A DNA stretch of 64,000 nucleotides from Candidatus Zhuqueibacterota bacterium (GTDB taxonomy: Bacteria; Zhuqueibacterota; Zhuqueibacteria; Zhuqueibacterales; Zhuqueibacteraceae), in assembly GCA_003576975.1 (NCBI GenBank), contig QEVD01000003.1, positions 24,562 to 88,561 on the forward strand, given 5' to 3'. The position numbers and the translations under genes are program-made. Under the pieces are notes generated by a model. The model searched no databases. It was not told the DNA's origin and was given only the letters and a program-made list of their open reading frames with translations. Shown here in pieces: positions 17,168 to 26,112 of this stretch (within the stretch, counting starts at the first letter, position 1; the number at the start of each line of letters is the position of its first letter).

Positions 17168-18496
17168 ATGAGATGGACACGCCTTAATATCATTCTCACC
17201 GCCGCCATCGCGCTGTCCGCGGGTCTCGCGGACGCCCAAACTTTGCCGAAAGGTTTCTTGTTCGGATTGAGCGGGGGCACGCAAAAGCTAGTGACCTACA
17301 ACAAGCGCTCGGGCTTCGGACTCGGCGTCGAAGGGCTGTTGGGCCAGCGTTTCTCCAGCCGCTTCGGCGGCAACCTGGTTCTGGGCTTCGCCACGGTGCC
17401 GTTTAATTTTCCCGGCTTCACACCGGCGGGAACACGCCAGTCGGTTGCCGTCGAATCATCGCTGCTCTATGCGCAGCTTTTGTTGGACTATGAGATTATC
17501 AATTCCGGCAAGCTGCATCCATATATTATGATCGGCGCCGGCGGCATGAATTACAAAGGTTTCAGGCCGGCCATTCAGCGAGCGACGAACAAGCGCATTA
17601 ACGATGGCAGCGCCATTGCCGGTTTGGGATTGCGCTACCTGGTCTCGCCCACCGTGGCCTTGAATTTCAACGGCGCTTTTCATTATACCACCAGTCAAAA
17701 TCTCGATACGCAACCCGGCGGTCCGGATAACTATGCGAGTATGCGTTTCGGCATCACGAAATTTCTCGGCCGTTCGGCGGTGGAAAGCCCGTTCGATGAG
17801 ACCTTCAGCGACATGAGTGTATTCGAAGAGTCATCCGGAGAAGCATCTGCGAGCGAAGAAACGCGTGGCGGCGATTTGCAGTCCCTTCTGGCAGATTTGG
17901 ATGACGCTGACGACGGCGGCATGGACAATCCCCAGCGCGACGATATGGAAGAATACATCCGGTTGAAATCGCAAGTGGAAGAAATCAATCAGGAGATTGA
18001 CAGCAAAGAAAGCGAGATTTCTTCACTGCGGACGGCCCTTGTTTCGCAAAAGGAGCAGGCCGTTAGCATGGAAAAGAATTTGCAGAAAATGCCAAAGAGG
18101 ACGGCGGCAACGCCGGCCGCCCCGTCCAGCAGTTTCTCCCGGGCTTATGAAGATGCCTTAAACAGCTTTTATCTCAAGCGATACGCTGAAGCGAGCGAAA
18201 AATTTTCGACATTGCTCGACCAGTTTCCCAATCACAGCCTGGCCAGTAATTGCTATTATTGGAGAGGCGAAGCGGAGTATCAATTGGGCAACCCGCAAGC
18301 AGCGATTGCCGACTTCAAACGAGTACTCGAATATGCCAAATCACTCAAGCGAGATGATGCCTTGTTGATGTTGGGCCAATGCTATGCCAAGCTCAATCGT
18401 CGCCAGGATGCGCGCGAAGCTTTCGATCGGTTGATTCAGGAATTTCCGAGCAGTGAATTTGTGGCCAAGGCCGAAGAGCTGCGGGACAAAATCTGA
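17168..18496 (+). CDS. Outer-membrane beta-barrel protein with coiled coil and YbgF-like TPR (paralogue 1 of 3)
   Basis: Signal peptide about 1-24 (ending GLADA), then a small OmpA/OprF-like 8-strand-type barrel (about 25-200; alternating aromatic strands such as LYAQLLLDYEII and PYIMIGAGG). An acidic linker (200-260) follows, then a coiled coil (EEYIRLKSQVEEINQEIDSK) and three TPR-like units (318-442) of the CpoB/YbgF pattern: YYWRGEAEYQLGNPQAAIADF and PSSEFVAKAEEL. CpoB-type TPRs link outer-membrane constriction and peptidoglycan synthesis; that role here is inference. Start supported by CAGGAG seven bases upstream. Tandem paralogues follow. Confidence 0.82.
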   Translation: MRWTRLNIILTAAIALSAGLADAQTLPKGFLFGLSGGTQKLVTYNKRSGFGLGVEGLLGQRFSSRFGGNLVLGFATVPFNFPGFTPAGTRQSVAVESSLLYAQLLLDYEIINSGKLHPYIMIGAGGMNYKGFRPAIQRATNKRINDGSAIAGLGLRYLVSPTVALNFNGAFHYTTSQNLDTQPGGPDNYASMRFGITKFLGRSAVESPFDETFSDMSVFEESSGEASASEETRGGDLQSLLADLDDADDGGMDNPQRDDMEEYIRLKSQVEEINQEIDSKESEISSLRTALVSQKEQAVSMEKNLQKMPKRTAATPAAPSSSFSRAYEDALNSFYLKRYAEASEKFSTLLDQFPNHSLASNCYYWRGEAEYQLGNPQAAIADFKRVLEYAKSLKRDDALLMLGQCYAKLNRRQDAREAFDRLIQEFPSSEFVAKAEELRDKI

Positions 18497-18570
18497 ATAC
18501 GCCAGCAGCGATGATCGTGAAATGACTTCGTGAGGGATTACTTAGGACAGATTCATATCATCAGGCCATT

Positions 18571-18576
18571 TGGAGG
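18571..18576 (+). promoter_or_regulatory. Ribosome-binding site deciding the start of paralogue 2
   Basis: TGGAGG eight bases before ATG 18585. An upstream in-frame ATG at 18570 overlaps this site, so 18585 is the better start and also gives a clean signal peptide. Confidence 0.75.
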
Positions 18577-18584
18577 CACATTAT

Positions 18585-19994
18585 ATGCGAATTTTCTCAA
18601 GAACAGCTCTGGCGTTGGTGGGCGTTCTTTGGACTAATGTCTTTAGCCAAAGTAACGTCGGGCAATTTTCGATCGGCCTTTTAGGAGGGCCGATCAAAAT
18701 GGCCGGGGACGTCGTCGATTTCTCGACGGTGGAGCAATGGATCGGAATTTCCAGCCGCTATGTCTATACCGAGCGCGTCTCGTTTGGTGTGGAAGCCGCG
18801 GGCGGATGGGTGCGCGCCTGGAACGGCCAGGGCAGCATGTTTAATTCGGCCAATTCCCTGCCGTTCAAAACGAATTTAATCGCACTCAGCGGCAACGCCT
18901 ATATCTTTCCGTTTCGGAGCCAGCGTTTCTCGCCTTTTGTCAATGCCGGCGCCGGATTTATTTTTTGGGATGTGCGCGATTTACGCACGCCAGGCGGCGG
19001 CGGCACCTTCGCCAATGGCACACGCATTCGCAGCCAACTCAGCCCCTCGTTGAGCGGCGCTCTCGGCTTCGACTATCATTTCAATGATCGTTTTGCGCTT
19101 ACGAGTTTGGCGCGTCTGCACGGCATGTTGAAAGGCCGGCAGGACACCAGCGGTTTGCAGGGCAACCTCGGCGGCACAGGCGATGCCAACTATCTCGTCG
19201 TGGAAGGCCAGTTGGGGCTTCGTTATAGTTTTGGCGGAAGTCCGCGCGCGCAATCTCCGGACGAAGATTTGTTCAGCAGCGATGAAACCTCGCCGTTCGG
19301 CGATCCCTCCGACGATCCTGCTTTCGGCAGCGCCTCGCCCCTCGAGGAAACGGATCCCTTTGCAGCCGGCGCCGAAGATACGGCAGATTCGGGTATAGCC
19401 TCCGATGAGGATATGCAGGAATACATTCGCCTCAAATCTTTGTCCGACGAGTTGACGCAAGGCATCGAATTGAAAGAGCGTGAGATTTCCTCGTTGCAAG
19501 AAACGCTGTTCGACCGGCGAACAAAACTGGGCGAGCTGGAAAGCGGCAAGATCAGTGCAAGCAACGGCGCCGATCGCAACGTGACCCAGCCCCGCATGGA
19601 CACCGGCGCGCTGACAGGCTCGACGGCCAGCTTCTCGCTGGCCTATGAACGAGGTTTAAGCCTGCTGACTGCGAAGCGCTATCAGGATGCCATCAACATT
19701 TTTTCGGATTTGGTGGCGCGTTTTCCGTCACATGCGTTGGCCAGCCATTGCCATTATTGGAACGGTGAGGCCTACTTCAATTTGGGCAATTATCAAGCGG
19801 CGATTACCGCGCTCAACAATGTGCTGCAATCATCGCTTTCATTGAAAAAAGACAATGCCCTGTTGTATTTGGGCCGCAGCTATGTCCAGCTCAATCGCAC
19901 GGACGAAGCCCGCCGCGTGTTTAATCAGTTGATCCAGGAATATCCCAGCAGCGAATTTGTCGGAACGGCTGAGGAAATGCTGGCCAAACTCTAA
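18585..19994 (+). CDS. Outer-membrane beta-barrel protein with coiled coil and YbgF-like TPR (paralogue 2 of 3)
   Basis: Same architecture as the preceding gene: signal peptide (MRIFSRTALALVGVLWTNV, cut after FSQ or nearby), barrel (about 22-225, FSPFVNAGAGFIFWDV), a very acidic low-complexity linker rich in Asp, Glu, Ser and Pro (225-275), a heptad coiled coil (MQEYIRLKSLSDELTQGIEL) and TPR repeats (HCHYWNGEAYFNLGNYQAAI; YPSSEFVGTAEEMLAKL). The coil start (EYIRLKS) is nearly identical to paralogue 1, showing recent common origin, while the barrels have diverged. 469 residues from 18585. Probably sits in the outer membrane with the TPR in the periplasm. Confidence 0.82.
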   Translation: MRIFSRTALALVGVLWTNVFSQSNVGQFSIGLLGGPIKMAGDVVDFSTVEQWIGISSRYVYTERVSFGVEAAGGWVRAWNGQGSMFNSANSLPFKTNLIALSGNAYIFPFRSQRFSPFVNAGAGFIFWDVRDLRTPGGGGTFANGTRIRSQLSPSLSGALGFDYHFNDRFALTSLARLHGMLKGRQDTSGLQGNLGGTGDANYLVVEGQLGLRYSFGGSPRAQSPDEDLFSSDETSPFGDPSDDPAFGSASPLEETDPFAAGAEDTADSGIASDEDMQEYIRLKSLSDELTQGIELKEREISSLQETLFDRRTKLGELESGKISASNGADRNVTQPRMDTGALTGSTASFSLAYERGLSLLTAKRYQDAINIFSDLVARFPSHALASHCHYWNGEAYFNLGNYQAAITALNNVLQSSLSLKKDNALLYLGRSYVQLNRTDEARRVFNQLIQEYPSSEFVGTAEEMLAKL

Positions 19995-20096
19995 GCTTGG
20001 CGCTGTTACCACGGACAAGGTAGCCGCCGCCTTCTGCGCAAGCGGAAAGCGGCAGAGAATAATCTGAATCAGGACGATGAAGAGGCGATAACAAGG

Positions 20097-21389
20097 ATGA
20101 CATCAAATCGCTTGCCGGTCATTGCATGTTGGATAGTGCTGGCTGGCCTCTGTTCGCCGGCGCACAGCCAAGATTTGAGCGGGCGCTGGCTTTATGGTTT
20201 TAGTTTGGGCACGCAAAAATTCATTGGCAATCAAAATGATTCCGCCAATGTTCTGCTCTCCGCCGGGAATGCGACTACCGGCCGGGTGGTGCAATCCGGA
20301 TACGGCCTCGGCCTTTCCGGTTCGCTGGAACGCCGTTTTTCCTCCCGCCTGGGTTTGGGCTTGTCGCTCGGGTACGCGACTCTGCCGTTCAATCTCCGGT
20401 TGAACTTGCCGAATTTTACCGCCACTTCTGCGCTCCGCACCCAGTTGCTATATAGCGAGTTGTTGTTTGACTATGAGCTGGCCAACCAGACGCTCTTTCG
20501 TCCCTATCTCATGCTGGGCGCCGGTTATCTCAACTTTCGTGTGTCGGATTCCAAACGCTTGCACGGCGGCAAAGGCTTGATTGGCGCAGGCGCGCGCGTG
20601 AAGATTCGACCGCAAATGATGCTGAACGCCAGCCTCGCGTATAATTTCCAGGCGAGCGACAATCTCGACGCCGCCAACAACGGCAAACAAGACGCCTTCG
20701 TCAGTGCGCGCCTGGGCGTTTCTTTTATCACCGGCGGCGCGGGTTATACTCCCAAAGATCTGTTCAGTGAAAACCGCACGCGCGAAAATCGCGTTGAACC
20801 GGCGATGACGCCATCCCGTGAAGGCAAGGATTCTGCGCGCACGCAAAAAGCAAGCGTGGGCGAGGTTGAAAGCAAGAACAGGTTCGCCGCAAATAACGCG
20901 GCCGCGCGCGCGAATCAATCCCCGCCGACCGCAAAATCCAATCCGGCTGGTAAGGCCGGGTCTGCTTCCCAAGCGCAACCCAATCGCAGCAGACCTGCGA
21001 CGACGGCGCGAGCAAAAGCTCCGAGTTTCCCGGTCGCCTATGAGCAAGCCCTGCAGAGCTTTTATGCGCAGCAGTATGCCGCGTCTGTGCAGCAATTCTC
21101 CAATTTGATTACACATTATCCCACACATGTTTTGGTTCACAATTGCCATTATTGGCTGGGCAAGGCGCAATTTGAGTTGAAAGACTATCCGGCGGCGATT
21201 GTGTCGTTCAATCGCGTGTTGCTGGCGACAAAATCGGCAAAACAAGATGACGCTTTGTTTTTGCTCGGCAGCAGTTTGCTGGAAGTGCGCCGTCCGGAGG
21301 AGGCGCGTCAAACATTGCAGCGTCTCGTGCAAAGTTATCCCGAAAGCGCGCTTGCCGGGAAAGCCAAAGAATTGCTCGCGAAGATGTAA
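20097..21389 (+). CDS. Outer-membrane beta-barrel protein with basic linker and YbgF-like TPR (paralogue 3 of 3)
   Basis: Third tandem paralogue. Signal peptide 1-24 (CSPAHS-Q), barrel about 25-218 (closest to paralogue 1: WLYGFSLGTQKF against LFGLSGGTQKL), and YbgF-like TPR 305-430 (HNCHYWLGKAQFELKDYPAA). It differs in the middle: the acidic linker and coiled coil are replaced by a long Ala/Pro/Arg/Lys-rich disordered, basic linker (about 225-300). Loss of the coil probably changes oligomerisation. Downstream is a 245-bp gap before the ABC operon. Confidence 0.82.
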   Translation: MTSNRLPVIACWIVLAGLCSPAHSQDLSGRWLYGFSLGTQKFIGNQNDSANVLLSAGNATTGRVVQSGYGLGLSGSLERRFSSRLGLGLSLGYATLPFNLRLNLPNFTATSALRTQLLYSELLFDYELANQTLFRPYLMLGAGYLNFRVSDSKRLHGGKGLIGAGARVKIRPQMMLNASLAYNFQASDNLDAANNGKQDAFVSARLGVSFITGGAGYTPKDLFSENRTRENRVEPAMTPSREGKDSARTQKASVGEVESKNRFAANNAAARANQSPPTAKSNPAGKAGSASQAQPNRSRPATTARAKAPSFPVAYEQALQSFYAQQYAASVQQFSNLITHYPTHVLVHNCHYWLGKAQFELKDYPAAIVSFNRVLLATKSAKQDDALFLLGSSLLEVRRPEEARQTLQRLVQSYPESALAGKAKELLAKM

Positions 21390-21554
21390 AACGGCGTAAA
21401 TACTTTTTGTGAATCTTGACATTTGAGTTTGGTTTGGCGATGTTCGGCCACGGTTCCGCCGTGGCTGAAGCGTATTCGGCGCGGGCATACTGCGCCAGAA
21501 GAACTGCACCTCGAAGCCGTCCCGTTTAATCAAATCCCCACACTGCCTTCACCC

Positions 21555-21583
21555 TTGCGGTTTAGAGCCTGCCTTATTATATT
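21555..21583 (+). promoter_or_regulatory. Candidate sigma-70-type promoter for the ABC operon
   Basis: TTGCGG (21555-21560), a 17-base spacer and TATATT (21578-21583), 51 bases before the binding-protein ATG. The -10 fits well, the -35 only half. A hairpin GCCACGG/CCGTGGC lies about 110 bases upstream of it. Confidence 0.35.
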
Positions 21584-21634
21584 CGCGTCACAATTTTATC
21601 GAAAAGAGAACTTTGCAATTTTTGAAACATTCTC

Positions 21635-22876
21635 ATGCGAAACATTGCGCTCGCGTTGGTGTTCGGCGTCCTTTTGCTGGGCATGTTGTATCTGGCTTTT
21701 GGCGGCTCGCGTCCGGATCCGAATGAACTCATCATTTGGACGCAAGACTTTGCCCCCGGCCGGGTGGTGTTGGATTCGTTGCTCGCCAAGTTCAGCCGTG
21801 AGAATCCCGGTCTCACCGCCAAGCAAATTTATTATGAAACCGAAGAATTGCGTAGCAATTACATCATCGCGGGACTCGGCGGCAGCGGCCCGGATTTGCT
21901 TTATGGTCCGGCAGACATGGTCGGCCCGATGCACGTCATGAAATTGATTCAACCGCTGGACAGTTTGTTGAGCGAAGTTGAACTGGCGAACTTCGATCCC
22001 ATGGCGCGCGTGCGCTACAAAGGCCATTTGTACATGCTCGCCGATCGCGTCGGCAATCATCTCACCCTGGTCTACAACAAAAAGATTTTGCCGCATCCGC
22101 CCAAAACCACCGACGAACTGCTCGATATCGGCAAACGCCTTTCGCAAGACTTGGACGGCGATGGCAGGTATGACATGTACACCCTGGCGTGGAATTTTAT
22201 CGAACCCTTTTTCTTTGTTCCGTTTTTGGGTGGTTATGGCGGCTGGGTCATGGATGAAAATGCGCGTCCGACGTTGAACACCGAAGCCACCATTCGCGCC
22301 TCGCAATTCATTGCTCTGCTGCGTGAAAAAAAAATTGTGCCGTATGAATGTGATCTCGATCTCGCCAATCAACTGTTCAAGCAAGGCAAAGCCGCGATGG
22401 TGATCAACGGGCCGTGGAGCTGGGGCGGATACATTGACGCCGGCGTTGATATTGGCCTGGCGCGTATTCCTCAAGTGAGTGAAACCGGCCTGTGGCCGAC
22501 GCCCATGGTTTCCGCCACCGGTTTTTGTTTGAACGTGAACAGCAGCGGCGAGCGCCGCGAAAAAGCCCTGAAGCTTCTGCGCTTTTTGACCGAGCCGGAA
22601 AATGAATTGCAATACACCTATGCCCTGCGCGCCATTCCGTCACGTTTGGATGCGCGCCAGGACTCGGTTTTCTTGCAGGATCCGATCTTGATCAGCTCGC
22701 GGGATCAAATTTCCGTTGGCAGGCCCATGCCGATTGATCCCGAAATGCGCGCGATTTGGGACGCCATGCGGCCGGCATATCAAAGTTTATTGAACGGCCG
22801 CCTGACACCCGAACAGGCCGCGCTGAAAATGCAAACCGACGCCGAAAAACTGATTCATGAAATGTTTGCGCAGTGA
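21635..22876 (+). CDS. ABC transporter sugar-binding protein (family 1 solute-binding protein)
   Basis: Periplasmic-side binding component of a carbohydrate importer, like MalE/UgpB. An N-terminal hydrophobic segment (residues 3-22) serves as signal or membrane anchor; there is no lipobox Cys. Family features: WTQDFAPGR start strand, GSGPDLLYGP near residue 89, LVYNKKIL near 145, AAMVINGPWSWGGY near 253-266, and the AALKMQTDAEKLI tail helix. 413 residues is normal. Followed by two permeases with a kinase gene between them; no ATPase gene is in the operon, so a shared MsiK/MalK-like ATPase elsewhere is expected. The sugar is unknown. Confidence 0.92.
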   Translation: MRNIALALVFGVLLLGMLYLAFGGSRPDPNELIIWTQDFAPGRVVLDSLLAKFSRENPGLTAKQIYYETEELRSNYIIAGLGGSGPDLLYGPADMVGPMHVMKLIQPLDSLLSEVELANFDPMARVRYKGHLYMLADRVGNHLTLVYNKKILPHPPKTTDELLDIGKRLSQDLDGDGRYDMYTLAWNFIEPFFFVPFLGGYGGWVMDENARPTLNTEATIRASQFIALLREKKIVPYECDLDLANQLFKQGKAAMVINGPWSWGGYIDAGVDIGLARIPQVSETGLWPTPMVSATGFCLNVNSSGERREKALKLLRFLTEPENELQYTYALRAIPSRLDARQDSVFLQDPILISSRDQISVGRPMPIDPEMRAIWDAMRPAYQSLLNGRLTPEQAALKMQTDAEKLIHEMFAQ

Positions 22877-22933
22877 GTTGATGATTCCGCACAAACGATT
22901 TTGGATCAAACAACCTGCTAAAACGGAGCATTC

Positions 22934-23836
22934 GTGAGCCTCGCCGATCTCGCCAAAAACTTTCGTGAGAACAAGCTCGCTTATTTTTACGTCCTGCCTT
23001 CGTTCCTGGTGCTGGGTTTCGTCGTTCTCTATCCGTTTATCTACAACCTCGTTATTTCCTTCTCGAACATGAGCCTGACCAATTTCCTCGATTGGAAATT
23101 CGTCGGCTTTGAACAATATGTCAAAGTTTTTGCCGAGCCGCAGTTCTACATATTGTTTTTGAAAACCATTACCTGGACCGTCGTCAACCTGTTTTTTCAT
23201 GTCTCCATCGGCGTGTCTCTGGCATTGCTGCTACACCGGCCGTTGCCCGGCCGCGCGATTTTTCGCACGCTGCTGATTCTGCCCTGGGCCGTGCCGCAAT
23301 ACATCACGGCATTGACCTGGCGCGGCATGTTCAACTATGAGTTCGGCTCGATTAATCTCATCATGCAGCAAATTCTCAATCTCGCGCCGGTGCAATGGCT
23401 GTCGGATCCGTTCTGGGCTTACACCGCTGCGACGATTACCAACATCTGGCTCGGCTTCCCGTTCATGATGATCATCGCTCTCGGCGGCTTGCAATCGATT
23501 CCGAAAGAATTATATGAAGCCGCCGACGTCGATGGCGCGAGTTCGTGGCGGCAGTTCTGGACCATTACCGCGCCGTTGCTCAAACCCGTGATGGTGCCGG
23601 CCATCACGCTGGGCGTGATCTGGACGTTCAACAACTTTAACGTCATCTGGCTGGTTAGCGACGGCGGCAAGCCCGCAGATTCGACGCATATTTTGGTGTC
23701 TTATGTTTATCGCCAGGTATTCAATTACTACCGCTACGGCTTTGCGGCGGCGCTGTCGCTGGTGATTTTCGGCATTCTATTGGTGTTCGGCATTCGTTTC
23801 ATCAAGCAAACGAAGGCGACGGAAGCCGTGTATTGA
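22934..23836 (+). CDS. ABC sugar transporter permease (MalF-like)
   Basis: Inner-membrane permease with about six helices in 300 residues. The cytoplasmic EAA loop that docks the ATPase reads ELYEAADVDGASSWRQFWTI (about 194-213). GTG start with GGAG five bases upstream. Second gene of the importer operon, 57 bases after the binding protein. Confidence 0.94.
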   Translation: MSLADLAKNFRENKLAYFYVLPSFLVLGFVVLYPFIYNLVISFSNMSLTNFLDWKFVGFEQYVKVFAEPQFYILFLKTITWTVVNLFFHVSIGVSLALLLHRPLPGRAIFRTLLILPWAVPQYITALTWRGMFNYEFGSINLIMQQILNLAPVQWLSDPFWAYTAATITNIWLGFPFMMIIALGGLQSIPKELYEAADVDGASSWRQFWTITAPLLKPVMVPAITLGVIWTFNNFNVIWLVSDGGKPADSTHILVSYVYRQVFNYYRYGFAAALSLVIFGILLVFGIRFIKQTKATEAVY

Positions 23837-23856
23837 ATCGAAAACAACAATAACCC

Positions 23857-24876
23857 ATGTCTGCAACGATCTATCGCGGCCAACGCGGCAGCTATCAAAC
23901 CGATGATCCTCGTCCGATCGCCTATGGCCGCGTGAGTGTGCTGTTGGCGGGCGCGGACAAAGACGGTAAAAAAGTTGCGCTCAAAGTATTTCGCGAAGCC
24001 CCTGAGTTAAAAATGGAATTCGCGCGGGAAATTGCGGCGCAGCAGGCGATGAACCATCCGAATATTTTACCGGTGTTGGATTACGGCGAAAATGCGGGCC
24101 CCAATGCCGCGCCGTTTTTAGTGATGCCGTTTTGTGAGGGCGGCAGTTTGCGCCAGTTGATGCAGGGCCGCGATTTTCTTGCGCCTGCCGCGGCGCTCAA
24201 CATTCTCGATCAAATCGCCCTGGCCGTGGATTACGCGCATCAAAACGGGCTGGTGCATGGCGATATTAAGCCGGAGAATATTCTTTTTCCCCAGCAGGCG
24301 GTGTATGCGTGTTTATCTGATTTTGGCGCGGCCAAATATTTTCCGGTGATCGGCAAGATCTCAACGGCCACCGCCGCCGAGCATCGCGGCACCATGACGT
24401 ATCTCAGCCCGGAAGAGATTCAATATGCGCGGCAATCGCCGGCCTCGGATATTTATGCCTTTGCCGTGGTGGCTTATGAAATGTTTACTGGAAAATATCC
24501 GTTTAAAATCGATGCGCCGCTTTATCAATTGCTCACCGCAAAAGTCGAAGGCAAAGTCATCGACCCGGTTGAGTTCAATCATCATTTGACGGCGGCCGTC
24601 AAGCAAGCGTTGCTCGCCGGCTTGCGCGTCGATCCCAAGCAGCGCCCGGCCTCAGCGCGTGACTTCTGTCGCATGCTGCGCGAAGAAATGAAACCCTCGG
24701 CTGCGGCTGTTGCGCCGGAAAACGCCGAAGCCGAGCCTGCGCCGGGCAAGTCACGCGGTTTTTGGCCCTCGCTTTCAGCCACGCAAAAAGTCGCTATTAT
24801 CAGCGCCCTCATTACCGCGGCTGTGGCGATTGTAACGGCTGTCATCAACATCATTCCCGAGCTGGTGAAGAAATGA
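23857..24876 (+). CDS. Membrane-anchored Ser/Thr protein kinase (Hanks type) inside the ABC operon
   Basis: The kinase core covers residues about 20-280: ATP lysine in VALKVF (about 45), the catalytic loop HGDIKPEN (about 133-140; Arg of HRD replaced by Gly), DFGAAK (about 155) and the APE-like LSPEEIQ. The glycine-rich loop is poor (AYGRVSVLL). As a non-RD kinase it may not need activation-loop phosphorylation. A C-terminal transmembrane helix (VAIISALITAAVAIVTAVIN, about 312-331) with almost no periplasmic part anchors it. It lies 20 bases after MalF-like and 15 before MalG-like, so it is part of the transporter operon and may regulate uptake. Confidence 0.9.
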   Translation: MSATIYRGQRGSYQTDDPRPIAYGRVSVLLAGADKDGKKVALKVFREAPELKMEFAREIAAQQAMNHPNILPVLDYGENAGPNAAPFLVMPFCEGGSLRQLMQGRDFLAPAAALNILDQIALAVDYAHQNGLVHGDIKPENILFPQQAVYACLSDFGAAKYFPVIGKISTATAAEHRGTMTYLSPEEIQYARQSPASDIYAFAVVAYEMFTGKYPFKIDAPLYQLLTAKVEGKVIDPVEFNHHLTAAVKQALLAGLRVDPKQRPASARDFCRMLREEMKPSAAAVAPENAEAEPAPGKSRGFWPSLSATQKVAIISALITAAVAIVTAVINIIPELVKK

Positions 24877-24891
24877 TTGGGAGTCTGCCTC

Positions 24892-25818
24892 ATGCCGAAG
24901 CTTGAAAAGACGACGTCGACCCCGACCTATGTTTTGATTTACGCCGTTCTCATCGCCGTCACCGCGCTCACGATTTATCCGGTGCTGCAGGTGATCGGCG
25001 TATCGCTGCGGCCTAATGACATGCTGCACACGACTTCGTTGCGTTTGATACCGGAGGATGCTTCATTCGATTCCTACCGCCAGCTCATTGCCATTGATAA
25101 AAATGTGCGCGACAAGGTTGCCCTGGGCTGGCACAACAACGGCCTGCTTGGCGCCTATCGCGCTTTGACGCGGGAAAAACCTTTCATGGGCTGGTTGTTG
25201 AACAGTACGATCGTTTCATTCTTGGTGACGATTGTGAGCGTCGTGTTGGCCAGCACCGCCGGTTATGCGTTTTCACGCTACAAATTCGTGGGCCGCGATG
25301 CCAGTTTGATTGCGCTGATCACGACGCAAATGTTTCCGGTCACGATGTTGCTGTTGCCGTTGTTTTTGATGCTGATCAAATTGAAAGTGTATAACACATA
25401 TTGGGGCTTGATTATCGCGTACACGGCCACGGCCCTGCCGTTCACGATTTGGCAGATGAAAGGCTATTACGATACCGTGCCCTACAGTTTGGAAGAAGCC
25501 GCGCGCATTGACGGTTGCAGCCAATTCCGCACGTTTTATCAAATCGTGCTGCCGCTGGCGGCGCCGGCATTGGTGATTACGGCGCTGTTCAGTTTCATGA
25601 CGGCGTGGAGCGAGTATCTCGTCGCCGCCGTGATCATCAATGATAAAGCGCTCTACACCCTGCCCATTGGCTTGAAGCAATTTCAATCGAATTTTGAAAC
25701 GCAATGGGGGCTTTACGCCGCCGGCGCGGTGATGGTGTGCATTCCCGTGGTGACGCTGTTTCTCATCCTCAGCCGCTGGCTGATTTCAGGGCTGACGTTG
25801 GGAAGTGTGAAGGGCTAG
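24892..25818 (+). CDS. ABC sugar transporter permease (MalG-like)
   Basis: Second permease, about 308 residues with six helices. EAA motif EEAARIDGCSQFRTFYQIVL (about 203-222). The start is ATG 24892 because GGGAG (24879-24883) lies eight bases upstream; an in-frame TTG at 24877 would overlap that site. The first periplasmic region is long (about residues 45-100, including AIDKNVRDKVALGWHNNG), as in MalG proteins with an extended loop. Last gene of the importer operon. Confidence 0.93.
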   Translation: MPKLEKTTSTPTYVLIYAVLIAVTALTIYPVLQVIGVSLRPNDMLHTTSLRLIPEDASFDSYRQLIAIDKNVRDKVALGWHNNGLLGAYRALTREKPFMGWLLNSTIVSFLVTIVSVVLASTAGYAFSRYKFVGRDASLIALITTQMFPVTMLLLPLFLMLIKLKVYNTYWGLIIAYTATALPFTIWQMKGYYDTVPYSLEEAARIDGCSQFRTFYQIVLPLAAPALVITALFSFMTAWSEYLVAAVIINDKALYTLPIGLKQFQSNFETQWGLYAAGAVMVCIPVVTLFLILSRWLISGLTLGSVKG

Positions 25819-26112
25819 GCGCTGAATACGACAACGTCAAAATGACGCAAGCACTCTCAAACTGTCATTCCGTAGGAATTTTTTGAATTACTGGCAGGGT
25901 CGCAAATACTTCACCAGCTCCCTTCGGGATAACATATTAGATGGTTTGATGAAATCACTTATAGCCCTGTCATTCAGCAGGAATCCTGTGAAGCACCAGT
26001 ACGGTCGCACGCACTGGAAAAAGCCAATCCGATGAAATAAATGATAAGATCAAATACCTACTTTTTAAGGTAGAGGGTTTTATTTATTTCTTTTTGTTAC
26101 GGGGAAATCATC
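25819..26112. repeat. Intergenic region with dispersed GTCATTCC palindromic elements
   Basis: One element runs from GTCATTCCGTAGGAATTT (25864) to TCACCAGCTCCCTTCGGGAT (ends about 25930), and a partial one begins GTCATTCAGCAGGAATCCTG (25969). The same family recurs at 36694-36930 and 39456-39675. No gene is seen before the A+T-rich leader of the next gene. Confidence 0.7.
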
